A stretch of 62,153 nucleotides of DNA from Companilactobacillus nodensis DSM 19682 = JCM 14932 = NBRC 107160 (GCF_000615905.1 NZ_BAMN01000011.1:1-62153); one strand, 5' to 3'; positions 40,561 to 51,604 are shown, numbered from the stretch's first letter. Program-made: numbers and translations. Notes: generated by a model not told the origin, from the letters alone.

Positions 40561-42097
40561 TATCCTAATTTAGCATCCGAATCATTATCTTCTGCTTGTT
40601 TAGCTTTTTCTTTACGTTCATATCTACTAAACATCAATATTGCGATTACACCGAAGACAACTGGTCCAATAATAGTCCAGAAGGCATCCATGTATGCATG
40701 CTCAATGATTGGTTGTACCAACGTGAAGACGACTGCTAGAGCAAGAACAACGAAGACAACAATTGAAACTGTCCACATCGCTGTCTTGTTCTTAAAGAAG
40801 ACATATGGTTTTTCGATTTTATCATTCCGGTTAAAGAATGGATATGCTCCAACTAAGAATAGATATGGAATAGTTGTAGAAACGTTAGCCATCAACGTCA
40901 AAACATTATATAGTTCCTTGGCATTTCTACCACCGAAAGCAATTAAAACAACCATAATACCAACAACTGCGGCTTGAATCCACATTGCGTTAGCTGGCAT
41001 ACCATGTTTGTTCAACTTAGTAACTTTTTCAGGCCAGAAGTCCTTAGGTGTACCTAAGATAAATGACTTCAATGGTGAATATGCTAGAACGAAGAATGCT
41101 CCCATGTACAAGACGAACATATCAAAACCAGTAAATCTAGCTAGCCATTGACCAGTCGTAATTGCGGCTGCATGGCTCCAACCGATGCTGTCAGCGAATT
41201 GGTAACCTAAGTTACTCATCATAACGTAGGTAATATTACCCAAGTAACATTTGACTTACCTAAAATTTGGTTCCAGTTAGTACTAATACCCCACATAAGA
41301 ATTGTTAGTGAGTATGTAATAGCAATAACAACAGCTGAAATCAAAATACCACGCGGGAAGTCACGCTTAGGGTTCTTCATACTATCAGTAACGGCACCCA
41401 TTGATTCCATACCACCATATGCGAAGATTGCATAAACGATGAATGAAACCATTCCGATTGGTGAAGCAAAGGCAGGGTTAGCTGAGTGAATAAATGTGTT
41501 CATACCTGTAATAGGTTCAGCTGTGTGGAATCCTGTCGTGAATAATAAGATCAAACTCAAAATGAAAAAAATACCATTTAGAGCAATTGTCATAATACCA
41601 CCAAAGTTTGAAACTTTGGAAATCTTATCCATTCCCATACTTGAGAAGGCTGTGACAAAGATGATCCATAAAAGTCCTAAAATACCAATAACTTGTGTTC
41701 CACTTAGTCCCAACACGCCCCAAGATTGAGTTGTATCATGACCTGCGAAGGCTGTTGACAGTGGAATCCACACCTTTGTTGAAGTGGAGACCAACCATAC
41801 TTCCCAAGAAGCTAGCCAGATAAATGTACCGGTAAAGGCAATCTTTGGTCCTACGGCTCCTTCGATCCAAGAATAGATACCACCTTTAGCTTCGTTAAAG
41901 GCAGAACCATATTCGGCCATCATAAATCCTGCTGGCAGGAAGAAGAATACAGCCGCAAATACGTACCAAATAATACTTGCTAATCCCATCTGTTCATAAG
42001 CAACAGTTGTGTTAGCGAATCCGAAAATCGCCGAGAAAATCATCATTATTAAACCAAATAACGTAATGGTTTTCTTGGTCGAATTACCATCATCCAT
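40560..42097 (-). pseudogene. APC amino-acid permease (YjeM-like), frameshifted
   Basis: Two ORFs (41219..42097 and 40560..41243) form one 12-helix permease. N-terminal part MDDGNSTKKTITLFGLIMMI, SIFGFANTTVAYEQ-type opening and YAIFAYGGMESMGAVTDSM; C-terminal part from LGNITYVMMSNLGYQF. The frame breaks at 41244-41246, where GTTAC should probably be GTTAAC, a one-base loss. The glutamate/GABA-antiporter-like family YjeM fits best; substrate unknown. Confidence 0.8.
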
Positions 42098-42135
42098 TTT
42101 TATAATCCCCTTATTTTTATTTCAAAGTTCAAATA

Positions 42136-43566
42136 TTATAAATTCATATCTGTCTTAAAGTTCAGAGGCGAAAAATTAGTCGAGTCCGTAATTAACTGTG
42201 CAATTAATTCTTTGTATGCATCCATTGATGTCTTAGCCATCTTAAATGATGCGTCAGTTAAAAATTCAGGTAATTCCTCAGAGTCTTTGCTCAAGGCTTT
42301 CATATCAAAGTCACGTAACATGTTACGAAGAGTGATATTAATATCTTTTTGTTTTGCTTGGTAATCCTTGCCAAGCTCTTTGTAATGACCATCTAACAAA
42401 ACACCAGCCAACTTGTATGTCCAATAAGCTGACTTGCTATCGTATGGTAATTCACCGATCTTGTAGTCTTCTGGAGTATCTGTCATAACCATATAGAATG
42501 GAACATAGATACTTTGTGAAGCTACACCCATAGCGAGCCATTGAACACAAGCAACTTCAGGGTCCATATCTTGACGAATCTGCAATACATGTGATTCTTG
42601 CGTCTTTGCCAAACTGATTGGACGATAACGTTTGTTGTTTGCGCCATTGTTTAATGGATCAAACTCAGTCTTTTGATAATGTGATGCTAGATAATCTTGG
42701 GCATCGTCGACACTTAGTAATCGATTTGCCTTTTTAACGAATGATAGTTCTTCACTCTCAGGGCTTTCGTCAGTTGCACCTGAGAACTGTTGCTGACCCC
42801 ACCAAACACGTGGAGTACTATAGATTTCATCCGAAAGATCGTGAGTTCCAAAAATATTTCTAAAATTAAATCCCTTTGGATCTGGATTCAAACTATTATC
42901 GTTCACAAATTCTTGTAGATCATTTCTAAATAAGAAATTATCTGCGTCGTTAAAGTCAACTTCTTGAATTGCTAATTGATTGGCAACAACTGCATAACTG
43001 TCGTCGGGAATTCGTTGTGCAACCCAATAGTGACCTGAACCACTTTCAAAATACCAGACTTCATCCTTATCGGAGAATAGTACACCGTTTGTTTCGCATG
43101 TTCCATGCTCTTCGATAATTTTACCAAGACGCAAAACACCTTCCCGAGCTGTTTTCACATATGGCAAAACGACAGTGATCATTGCTTCTTCACCAATACC
43201 ATTTTCATCAAGCGGATCAACTCCTAAGACACGTTGGTTGGAATAAGCACTTTCTGTAGCGCTCATACCTACTCCATATTCGTTGAAACCATCTTCCTCA
43301 AATAAGCCTTCTTTGAAAGTCCATTCAGGAGTAGCTGAATATTTAAAGCGAGTTTTGGGTAGATCCATTGAAAAATCATTAGCTTGAGAAACAAACTTTT
43401 GGTCATCGTCGAACTCTTTGTGTTCATGAATCACAAAATGCTTAGGCCATGAGGCCTGTGAATCCTCGTTTCTTCCGATAATAGTTGAGCCATCGATCGT
43501 GGCCTTTTTACCTATTAATATACTTGTACAAGCTGAAAGAGAACTCTTGTTATATTCTAATGACAT
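42136..43566 (-). CDS. pepD: C69 family dipeptidase
   Basis: 476 residues. N-terminal nucleophile Cys in LSACTSILIGKKATIDG, followed by STIIGRNEDSQASWPKHF and GVGMSATESAYSN, typical of PepD-type Ntn hydrolases of lactobacilli. Cytoplasmic, cleaves a broad range of dipeptides. Residues before the Cys would be removed by self-processing in some relatives. Good length match. Confidence 0.92.
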   Translation of the reverse strand: MSLEYNKSSLSACTSILIGKKATIDGSTIIGRNEDSQASWPKHFVIHEHKEFDDDQKFVSQANDFSMDLPKTRFKYSATPEWTFKEGLFEEDGFNEYGVGMSATESAYSNQRVLGVDPLDENGIGEEAMITVVLPYVKTAREGVLRLGKIIEEHGTCETNGVLFSDKDEVWYFESGSGHYWVAQRIPDDSYAVVANQLAIQEVDFNDADNFLFRNDLQEFVNDNSLNPDPKGFNFRNIFGTHDLSDEIYSTPRVWWGQQQFSGATDESPESEELSFVKKANRLLSVDDAQDYLASHYQKTEFDPLNNGANNKRYRPISLAKTQESHVLQIRQDMDPEVACVQWLAMGVASQSIYVPFYMVMTDTPEDYKIGELPYDSKSAYWTYKLAGVLLDGHYKELGKDYQAKQKDINITLRNMLRDFDMKALSKDSEELPEFLTDASFKMAKTSMDAYKELIAQLITDSTNFSPLNFKTDMNL

Positions 43567-43577
43567 TTAATCTCACC

Positions 43578-43904
43578 TTACTTAAATTTTACTGCGGTCC
43601 CGTAAGCAGCAACTGTTTCCATATCGGCACTTATCGAATCTGAATCGAATCTCATCATCACTACGGCATCAGCTCCCATCTTTACAGCATTATCACGTAA
43701 ACGCTCAATCGCTATATCACGAGCTTCAGAAAGTAGTTCAGTGTAAGCCTTGATCTCACCACCAACGATGTTCTTCAAGCCAGCACCAATGTTTCTGACT
43801 ACATTCTTCGATTGAGTTGTTAATCCAAACACCTCACCGATGATCTCGTATTCTTTCCCTGGAATACGTTCAGTTGTAGTTACTAATATCTCGCTACTAT
43901 CCAT
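43578..43904 (-). CDS. YbjQ/UPF0145 family protein
   Basis: 108 residues: [20 protein letters not shown] and [40 protein letters not shown], the standard UPF0145 (heavy-metal-binding-like) pattern. It forms pentamers in known structures; function not established. Eleven bases upstream of pepD and likely co-transcribed with it. Confidence 0.9.
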   Translation of the reverse strand: MDSSEILVTTTERIPGKEYEIIGEVFGLTTQSKNVVRNIGAGLKNIVGGEIKAYTELLSEARDIAIERLRDNAVKMGADAVVMMRFDSDSISADMETVAAYGTAVKFK

Positions 43905-44058
43905 ATATTCACCTCACAAATATTTTTTATCACTCCCATAATAAGGATAACACAAGAATCATTATTAAATACCATTATTAACCAAATTTTTCACATATTT
44001 TCACTTGACTTTGCTTCAGTTTTTTATTAATATTTTATTGTTAATCATTAAGCGTTAA

Positions 44059-44130
44059 TGGGCAATCGCCAAACGGTAAGGCAGCGGACTCTGAATCCGC
44101 AATTTGTAGGTTCGAACCCTACTTGCCCAA
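44059..44130 (+). tRNA. tRNA-Gln (CTG)
   Basis: 72-nt cloverleaf: acceptor TGGGCAA/TTGCCCA with discriminator A, D-arm GCC-AAACGGTAA-GGC, anticodon stem GCGGA/TCCGC with loop CTCTGAA (anticodon CTG), T-arm GTAGG-TTCGAAC-CCTAC. CCA is not encoded. It is a minor glutamine isoacceptor and stands alone with its own terminator. Confidence 0.95.
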
Positions 44131-44145
44131 TGGATACAGCAATTT

Positions 44146-44187
44146 AAGGGACGTTATTAGTATTTCTACTAGTAACGTCCCTTTTTA
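44146..44187 (+). terminator. Terminator of the tRNA-Gln gene
   Basis: AAGGGACGTTA ... TAACGTCCCTT, an 11-bp perfect stem followed by TTT. Confidence 0.85.
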
Positions 44188-44363
44188 TTACGTTTATCAA
44201 TATATCTTATTCTTCCATTGTAGAAATCAATTATATTTAAAAATTTATATGGTATAGTCCGTTAAAAATTTACTTAGATATTTTAATATCTTTCAATTGT
44301 CTAATTTCAATCATGATAATACAATATATATAATTACATTCATCAAACAAGGGAATGAACACC

Positions 44364-45076
44364 ATGAAAAAAGTTTTTAAATGGTTAATCGGCATCGCCG
44401 TAACAATTATAGTTCTGATCAGTGCTGCGTTTTTAATTGCTAAGCAAGTGGAATATGAACCATCCAAAACAGCTGAAGAAGCGGCTGACAACAGCACCTT
44501 TGTCGATGATACTTACAAGTTTCAAGGTGATGTTAGTAAACCAGTTATAATTTTTTATCCAGGTGCCTTGGTCAATCCTAAGAGTTACAGCATTTGGGCC
44601 TCTACCCTAGCAAAAATGGCTACACTGTCTACATTGCTAAGTTCCCATTGAATCTAGCTGTCGTGGACGCTAACGCAGCCAAGAGAGTCCAGAGCAATCA
44701 TTCCTACATAATTGGTGGTCATTCACTTGGAGGCACCATGGCAGCCCGTTATGCGGCAAAGAATACAAAGGAACTTCGTGGTGTCTTCTTCTTAGCAAGT
44801 TACCCTGAGAAAAAGGGAGACCTCAGAAATGTTAAGGAACCAGTTCTTTCAATTACTGGAAGTAATGATGGTGTTCTGAACAAAACCAATTATAAAAAGG
44901 CAAAAAAGTTACTACCAAAATCAACCGATTACGTAGAAATAAATGGTGGTAATCACGCAGGGTTCGGTAGTTATGGCAAGCAAAAAGGTGACAATAAGGC
45001 TGAAATCAGCAATGCTGATCAGCAAAGAGTTATCGCAGATATCCTTATACATTGGCTGAATGGTCAAGTAAACTAA
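44364..45076 (+). pseudogene. Membrane-anchored alpha/beta hydrolase, frameshifted
   Basis: N-terminal anchor MKKVFKWLIGIAVTIIVLIS, then KPVIIFYPGALVNPKSYSIW. The frame is lost at the A run 44612-44616 (five A, six needed) and continues in the next frame as NGYTVYIAKFPLNLAVVD with nucleophile elbow GGHSLGGTMAARYA and ITGSNDG, NGGNHAGFG (acid and His). The whole 713-nt gene would encode ~237 residues of the alpha/beta-hydrolase 5 type. One-base loss in a homopolymer, so a base-calling error is possible. Confidence 0.8.
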
Positions 45077-45113
45077 AAAAAATCGTCGAAATTAAATTTC
45101 GGCGATTTTTTAT
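45075..45113. terminator. Bidirectional terminator
   Basis: AATCGTCGAAAT-TAA-ATTTCGGCGATT with A tract before and T tract after; it separates the convergent hydrolase and oxidoreductase genes. Confidence 0.85.
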
Positions 45114-45116
45114 ATT

Positions 45117-46051
45117 CTACTTAATTAAAGCAACTTTACCAAAGACATGATTGTTCTCATAGTAATCTTGCGCATCCTTAACGCCTTTAGCATTAAGTGG
45201 AAAAATCTTTTGAACATGCAACTTGATTTTCTTTCCAGCAACCAATTCAACAACCTTACTCAATGGATTATCGAATTTACCACTAAGATACATAGCATGA
45301 ACATTATATTCGTCAGCCAACTCTTCATTTGGTGATTCCACCAGCGAAACCAAACGTCCACCGGACTTCAATACTTCAAAACTATGCTTATAAGTATCGT
45401 GACCAACAGTGTCGATAACCAAATCAAGATTAGATAATTCTTCCTCAAATTTTTCAGTATGATAATCCAAAACTCGGTCAGCACCTAATTTCTTTAGATC
45501 ATCTATATTGCGAGGGCTAGCGGTTGTATACACTGTTGCTCCAGCGTTCTTAGCTAATTGAATTGCCATTGAACCGACACCACCAGCACCACCATGATCA
45601 AAACTTTTTCACCAGGCACCAATTGACCTAGGTCAAACAATGAATTATAGGCCGGAATCGCCGTCATTGGTAAAACTGCAGCTATTTCCACAGCCATATT
45701 ATCAGGAATCTTGGCGGCTTTACTCTGACCAAGTATTGCATAATCAGCGTATGCACCGAATCCTTTGACACCAACCATTCCACAGACTATATCACCTATG
45801 TCAAATTGATCTACAGCCGAACCTTTAGCAACTATTTCACCAACAACATCAGTTCCGGTGATAGCTGGCATATTCAATGAAAAGTCATCTTTAAATACAC
45901 CTTTACGTACTGATATATCAAACGGTGCAACTGAACTTCCAGCAACTTTTAACAATAATTGCTTAGGCTTCAGTTCTGGCACCTCAACCAAAGCATCATG
46001 AAATTCATTACTATCCCCATAATTATCAATTACAACGGCATTAGCTTGCAT
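45117..46051 (-). pseudogene. Zinc-independent quinone oxidoreductase / MDR alcohol dehydrogenase, frameshifted
   Basis: Two ORFs (45554..46051 and 45117..45569) give one ~311-residue medium-chain reductase. N-terminal GroES-like part (MQANAVVIDNYGDSNEF, VAPFDISVRKGVF). The nucleotide-binding motif should read VLIHGGAGGVGSMAIQLAK, but one G appears lost at 45596 (plus strand CCATGATC for CCATGGATC), shifting the frame inside the GxGxxG loop. C-terminal QKIFPLNAKGVKDAQDYY. Loss or base-calling error. Confidence 0.82.
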
Positions 46052-46066
46052 GCGACAACATCCCTT

Positions 46067-47556
46067 CTAATTTTTTGCTTGTTCAGGAACAGCCTGCTTA
46101 TGAAAACGAACCAACATACTTACCACAATTATCAATGAAATTATAATCAAAAACAGTCCCGTCAACATAATATTTCGATAACCGGTATACAGGATTTTAC
46201 GCATAGCTGGCACTAAGTTCTGTGGCAACTGCTTAGCTTTACTAGCATCACCTAGATGATTGAGCATTCGCATCGTGATCGTATGGTGAGAGTTTGCAAC
46301 TCCACGCATCAGAGCATGGTTGAGAATTACACCATATACTGATGACATCAAAGTTTGGCTAAGGATTCTCAACAAATACGCCAGCGAAGTAGCTGTTGGA
46401 ATATCTCGTTGTTCCGCATCTGTCTGAACATTAACTTGTAAAATATTAAAAATCGTTCCGACTCCGAAACCTTCGAAGCCTCCTGCAGTTAACAATAACC
46501 AAAAAGGAGTTTGTTGTCCAAATATAAGAATAGTCATAAAAGAAATAAATATAGCAATGGTACCGACGGTCACAATTAAATACTTACTAAACTTAGTCTG
46601 CAAGAACGACACAGATTCAGAACCAATAATATTAGTGGCAGCACCAGGGATCTGTGTCATACCACCCATCAAGGCACTCAATCCTAAGATTCCTTGTGCC
46701 CACATTAGAATATAAGTTATGAACGCAACAAATGATCCCCAGATAATCACAAATAAAACAAAATCAATTACTAAATCTTTGTTAGTTAATAATCGACTGG
46801 GAACAATTGGATCTTCAGCTTTGCTATCAACCTTGATCATCCAAGCAATTAAGATGGCTCCGACTATCAATAATCCCACAACGACCCAAATAGACGAAAC
46901 ACCGACCATTTGAATACCCGTCAAAATAGCAACTAATCCTACGACTAATAAAGTGGCTCCTAAATAATCGACAGACTTACCTTTAGCACCAGGCTTAGAA
47001 TCTTTATAAAAAATAATTAGAATCGTTACTGACAATAACGCTACCGGTACATTCAAATAAAAGACCCAGCGCCAAGTCAGTGCATCAACAATCCAACCAC
47101 CGATCAGCGGTCCAATAATCGAAGCGGTGCTAAAAAACGCAGTTGCTAATCCAATCATCTGCGAGCGTTTACGCAAATTAGGATAAATTTGTGCAAAAAC
47201 AATAAATGGAATGGTGTTCATACCACCGCCACCAATACCCATCACTGTTCTGGCAATAATAAACCACTGAATGTTAGGTGCTATTCCTTGAAAAATTGCA
47301 CCAAGTGAAAATAATATTGTTGAATAAATATATGCCTTTTTATTCCCACGATGCTCACCAAACTTACTCCAAAGCGGTGTTGAGACTGCAACCCTAATAG
47401 AAATGTTGCAACGATCCAACCCATATAGGCCAATCCGTGTAAGTCGCCTGTTATCGCTGGCAAAGCTGTATTGACAATTGTTGCATCCATACCAGTCATA
47501 ATATTCGATAACAACAAAGCGATAGTTACCATTGTCCGTTTTTGTGATTCGTTCAC
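46067..47556 (-). pseudogene. MFS drug transporter (DHA2, 14 TM), frameshifted
   Basis: Opening MNESQKRTMVTIALLLSNIM and TGMDATIVNTALPAI (motif D1-like) in the first ORF, then AVSTPLWSKFGEHRGNKKAY in the second. They meet near 47390, where one base appears to be missing (TTAGGG-TTGCAGTC). The long second part has the DHA2 features GGGGMNTIPFIV and SFFSTASIIGPLIGGWI-like helices. Start is GTG 47554-47556. Exports drugs or other compounds by proton antiport when intact. Confidence 0.82.
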
Positions 47557-47653
47557 ATCTTATTCCCCCAATAAATAAAAAAATACTTATACACTCAATT
47601 AAACAGCTAATTCTCTGAAAAAGTAAGCCTTAAGAATTTTGTTTTCAGAAAAA

Positions 47654-47687
47654 AATAAAAAGACTATCATTTTAGTTGATAATCTTT
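47654..47687 (-). terminator. Terminator of the GNAT gene
   Basis: Minus strand AAAAGATTATCA ... TGATAGTCTTTTT followed by more T; it overlaps the last codons of the gene. Confidence 0.65.
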
Positions 47688-48157
47688 TCCATGTTATACC
47701 AAACTTCATTGCCGTGTTCAGAACCCGCTATTCCTTGATTGATATAGCCATTTTTCTCATAAAAGGGAATTCTATCTTTCAAACAGGTCAAAGCAATACT
47801 GGTTCTGTGTGCTTTACGAGCGTTGCTTTCGAACTTCGTAAGTAACTTACTTCCAATGCCTTGACCACGATAATCAGGATCAATGGCAATCGTGAAAATC
47901 AATTGATGCCCACCATCAAACAAATTATCGGGTGTAACATCAAACATTTCATCCTCAATAAATCTCTGTTTAACTGCAGGACCGACGACAAAACCAATAA
48001 CCTTGCCGTCATCTTGAACAGTCAAAAATGTTTCGTGTAATTTATTGATTCGATCACGATATGCTTCTTCACTGCCGGCTTCAGCTTCATTGAAACCTAA
48101 ATGTTCTAATTTCATAATCTCAGGTAAATCGTCAATTGTCGCAAGTGCAAACTTCAT
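47672..48157 (-). CDS. GNAT family N-acetyltransferase
   Basis: 161 residues from ATG 48155-48157 (MKFALATIDDLPEIMKLEHL) behind GAAAGGA. Acetyl-CoA binding motif A: DPDYRGQGIGSKLLTKF; C-terminal LKDRIPFYEKNGYIN. Resembles arylalkylamine/serotonin acetyltransferase-like bacterial proteins; substrate unknown. Confidence 0.88.
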   Translation of the reverse strand: MKFALATIDDLPEIMKLEHLGFNEAEAGSEEAYRDRINKLHETFLTVQDDGKVIGFVVGPAVKQRFIEDEMFDVTPDNLFDGGHQLIFTIAIDPDYRGQGIGSKLLTKFESNARKAHRTSIALTCLKDRIPFYEKNGYINQGIAGSEHGNEVWYNMEKIIN

Positions 48158-48203
48158 AGATGAATTCCTTTCAAAAAAAACAATTATATTCATATATAAT
48201 AAC

Positions 48204-48243
48204 GCAAAATAAAAACACTACCGAATTTATTCCAGTAGTGTCT
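48204..48243 (-). terminator. Terminator of DUF2252-ppk
   Basis: ACACTACTGGAA ... CGGTAGTGT followed by TTTTATTTT on the minus strand, directly after the ppk stop. Confidence 0.75.
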
Positions 48244-48246
48244 GTG

Positions 48247-50238
48247 TTAAATGTACTTCTTCCATTTGATTCTTCTTAACCAAGTTTGTTGAGCAGAAAA
48301 ATCAATAAACTTCTTACTCTTAAAATATTCCCCATCTTTGGTTAAGTAATAAGAATTGGCAGAATCTCTCAAATACATCTTAATAATTTTACTCATTTGC
48401 TTTTTAGGTTGTGACTCAACGATTGGCACTGCAATTTCTACACGACGATCAAGATTTCTCGTCATGAGGTCGGCTGAAGAAATCCAAGTTTCGGTACTTC
48501 CATTACCATATGTAAAACTATAGATTCGACTGTGCTCTAACAATTCGCCGACAATACTCTTCACGACGATATCTTCCTTTTCACCACAAATCCCCAATTT
48601 CAGTGAACAAGGTCCTCTGACAATAAGTCTAAAGGGCAATCCCAATCTAGCTGCACGATAAATACCATTGATAACATCCACATCAGTCAATCCATTGACT
48701 TTCATGAAAACTTCGGCTTTACCGTCACGCAAGTAATCTTGAGTGGATTTTTTGATTTTTCTCAAAATCATTCTCTTCAAGTCATTAGGAGACGTAACTA
48801 ATAGTTCAAAGCCAGTATTACCTTTGCCCTCCAATTCCTCGAAGAATTTGACAGCATCATTAACATAACGTTGATTATGTGTATAAAAACTAATATCAGA
48901 AAATACCTTGGCAGTAACAGCATTATAATTACCAGTTCCGATTTGGACATATCCCTTGGACTTACCTTGACGCACCAAGCAAATCTTGGCATGAACCTTA
49001 TTCAAACGGTCACCATAATAAACCTTGCATCCTGCTTGTTTCAATTCTTCAGCGACATCCAAATTATGATCTTCATCAAATCTGGCTCTTAATTCTACTA
49101 CCGTCTTAACTTCAATTCCCTTTGCTGCAGCCTCTTTCAACAATTTTACGACCTGAGAGTTTTTTTCGGTCCGATAAATGGTCATCTGAATCGCCGTAGT
49201 CCGAGAATCATTAACCGCTGTCCTTAAGAAATTCAAAAAGACATCAAAAGAATCATAAGGATACTGAACCAGGAGTGATTTTCTATTCAAATATTCAAAA
49301 ATATTCTGACTAGGTTTCCACTCTAATCCTTGGAACGAAGGAAAAATCAATTTACTCTGATTCTTATAACGTTTGAATAATTTGTCTAGGAATTTCAGAT
49401 CCAACGGACCCGGAATCGCGTAGACACTCTTCTTACTCAAACCAAACAGCCCGGCAAAGAAACTTCTCCCCTTATGTTCAGGACTGTAGAACTCAACACG
49501 AGTAATCTTTCGAGGACCACGATTGTTGACATAATCAGTCATCTTCTCCAAATATTCTGAATCACCCATGTTTGGATCTAAGAAATCATACTTCTTGTTC
49601 TTGTCATAAGTCACACGATATACATAGACCTGTTCAATATCTAGCCCCGTTGTGATGTCAGCCATATTGGCATAGATCAAATCTCCAAGCATGACGAACG
49701 TGTTAGGAATCCCCGTTTCAATAATACGATTCATATCATTAGGCACTGGAATCGTATAATTCTTGTCCTTACCGCACAACAAAAAGTTCAAATTACTCAT
49801 GGTTTTTTGTTCAGGTAAAAATTCATGTATCTTCAATTTGTCAGCAATCTCACGTTTGAAGAAGTCATTAACATGGTTTTTTTCAGAAAACTCCAAGTCT
49901 TCATATCTCCGAATTTCAAAGATACCTTTTTCTCTTAATTCTTCCAATACCAAAGCCAAAGCCTGATATTGTTTAGTAATATTGCGTGAATTGAATTCGT
50001 ATATAATACTCAACAATTCCATCCCATTGAAACCAGTCCGTTTATCGACACGATTCTTATTGATCATCGTTTGCACATTATGCAATCTTACTCCAAAAAA
50101 CTCGTCTAAGTTATTAGATGCAATTGACAGGAATCGCAACTTTTCTAACGAAGGTACTTTTTTGTTATAAGCTTGATCGATAACTCGATTGTCGAACAGC
50201 AACCAGCTCAAATCCCTATTATAATATTTATTTTCCAT
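48247..50238 (-). CDS. ppk: Polyphosphate kinase 1
   Basis: 663 residues, close to the usual ~690. N-domain YYNRDLSWLLFDNRVIDQAY; catalytic C-domains with MTIYRTEKNSQVVKLLKEAA, KVHAKICLVRQGKSKGYVQ (phospho-His) and GNGSTETWISSADLMTRNL. Makes polyphosphate from ATP, membrane-associated. Start ATG overlaps the last 11 bases of the DUF2252 gene, with AGAGGA nine bases upstream, so the two are translationally coupled. Confidence 0.94.
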   Translation of the reverse strand: MENKYYNRDLSWLLFDNRVIDQAYNKKVPSLEKLRFLSIASNNLDEFFGVRLHNVQTMINKNRVDKRTGFNGMELLSIIYEFNSRNITKQYQALALVLEELREKGIFEIRRYEDLEFSEKNHVNDFFKREIADKLKIHEFLPEQKTMSNLNFLLCGKDKNYTIPVPNDMNRIIETGIPNTFVMLGDLIYANMADITTGLDIEQVYVYRVTYDKNKKYDFLDPNMGDSEYLEKMTDYVNNRGPRKITRVEFYSPEHKGRSFFAGLFGLSKKSVYAIPGPLDLKFLDKLFKRYKNQSKLIFPSFQGLEWKPSQNIFEYLNRKSLLVQYPYDSFDVFLNFLRTAVNDSRTTAIQMTIYRTEKNSQVVKLLKEAAAKGIEVKTVVELRARFDEDHNLDVAEELKQAGCKVYYGDRLNKVHAKICLVRQGKSKGYVQIGTGNYNAVTAKVFSDISFYTHNQRYVNDAVKFFEELEGKGNTGFELLVTSPNDLKRMILRKIKKSTQDYLRDGKAEVFMKVNGLTDVDVINGIYRAARLGLPFRLIVRGPCSLKLGICGEKEDIVVKSIVGELLEHSRIYSFTYGNGSTETWISSADLMTRNLDRRVEIAVPIVESQPKKQMSKIIKMYLRDSANSYYLTKDGEYFKSKKFIDFSAQQTWLRRIKWKKYI

Positions 50239-51604
50239 TTGCTAGTTCCTCTTTAAATGAATCGTAGTCGTACATCACTTGTTTTGTATAACTGTTGACA
50301 AAGTTCATCAATGAATTATCAAAGTCCTTAAATTCCTCACCAAATCCGATAATCAATGGATAATTTGGAGAATGCGAATGCGCTCTGGCTAATAATATCG
50401 TACAAACTCGTACGTAATCTTCAAACGATTCATAATCTAATTTATCCAAATTTATAGAAGTTTTCATATCCTTGAATTGACGCATATAGAAGCTGTATTT
50501 CTTTGTGTCAAAGGCCCCCAGGAACGGATCTGAAGCACTTTGCAAAATTAACTGACTATCAACGATATTTTGACCTTGACTGAGCTTTTTGTCAGTATAC
50601 AATTCGTCATTATTATAAATTGGTAAAGCTTGCTTTGCTTGAAGAACCAAATAGTTTTTATCCAGATCTTGCAACAAGATCAGATAACACAAAGTTCCAA
50701 CACTACCTACACCGACACTGTGTCGAACTACATCGATAATGTCGAAATCTTCGAGGAATAGTCTAACATCACTACGTTGGTGTTTCTTATACTTTTTGTA
50801 TCCTTCGACTAATGTATCGAAGTCAACTTTACTAATATGTTGAGTGACCGGCTTGTTTTCGATAAATCTACGTTCTCCACGATCGTTGATTTCCGTATAT
50901 TTCTCGATAACAAGTTTAGAATTACTTTTTTGAGCTTTTTTGATACTTTTGGTTATTAATTTCTCAAAAGATTGTTGAAAATATTCTTCATTATCCTTTA
51001 ACTCACCAAAAATCTCAGTAATATTCTGCAAAGTGTTCGGCAAAATAAATCTCTTCATTTCAGAGATTTTTGTCATATGTTTCAAAGTATCAAAATATGT
51101 ATGAATGACCGATAACAAAAACTCCTGGATATCTGATTCATCAAACCCATGATCCCTTGCCACCAACAGAGCGCTGACTAAGAATCGTTTCAAATCATAT
51201 TCCCAATAACTCAAATGAGCTTCATCGAAGTCATTCATATCAAACAATAGTTGACCTTCAGATGAGCCATAAAAACCAAAGTTACCTAAGTGAGCATCCC
51301 CACCGATCAGAACTTTGATACCGCTACTAGGATGATTAGATAGATCATAGTGCATTACATCCGCAGTTCCTCGAAAATACGCAAACAGCGATTTCGACAT
51401 TCGTTCACGTTTCACGTCTATTAATTCTGGAACCAATAATTTATTTTTTATATTTAAAATTTTATGAATATTTCGTTTAACTGGTTCAAATTTATCAAAA
51501 TCATCAGGAACCATGGTTGCAAAGTATCGACCCTTAATAATTAATTGCTCGGTACTTTTGAACGCATCAGTATCCTGGAAAGTATAAGGTGTAGGATTTG
51601 TCAT
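50228..51604 (-). CDS. DUF2252 family protein (kinase-like fold)
   Basis: 458 residues: KSLFAYFRGTADVMHYDLSN, KVLIGGDAHLGNFGFYGSS, LLFDMNDFDEAHLSYWEYDL and RAHSHSPNY-type C-terminus. The GDxHxxN and DxND patterns resemble aminoglycoside phosphotransferase/kinase active sites (HxDxxxxN and DxD). Function is unknown. The tight coupling with ppk suggests that it phosphorylates or regulates something in polyphosphate metabolism, which is inference. Confidence 0.85.
   Translation of the reverse strand: MTNPTPYTFQDTDAFKSTEQLIIKGRYFATMVPDDFDKFEPVKRNIHKILNIKNKLLVPELIDVKRERMSKSLFAYFRGTADVMHYDLSNHPSSGIKVLIGGDAHLGNFGFYGSSEGQLLFDMNDFDEAHLSYWEYDLKRFLVSALLVARDHGFDESDIQEFLLSVIHTYFDTLKHMTKISEMKRFILPNTLQNITEIFGELKDNEEYFQQSFEKLITKSIKKAQKSNSKLVIEKYTEINDRGERRFIENKPVTQHISKVDFDTLVEGYKKYKKHQRSDVRLFLEDFDIIDVVRHSVGVGSVGTLCYLILLQDLDKNYLVLQAKQALPIYNNDELYTDKKLSQGQNIVDSQLILQSASDPFLGAFDTKKYSFYMRQFKDMKTSINLDKLDYESFEDYVRVCTILLARAHSHSPNYPLIIGFGEEFKDFDNSLMNFVNSYTKQVMYDYDSFKEELANGK

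Noticed and set aside
41496-41729. Plus-strand ORF opposite the permease gene
   Set aside because: It is Pro/Ile-rich, as expected from the antisense of a membrane protein, with no binding site.
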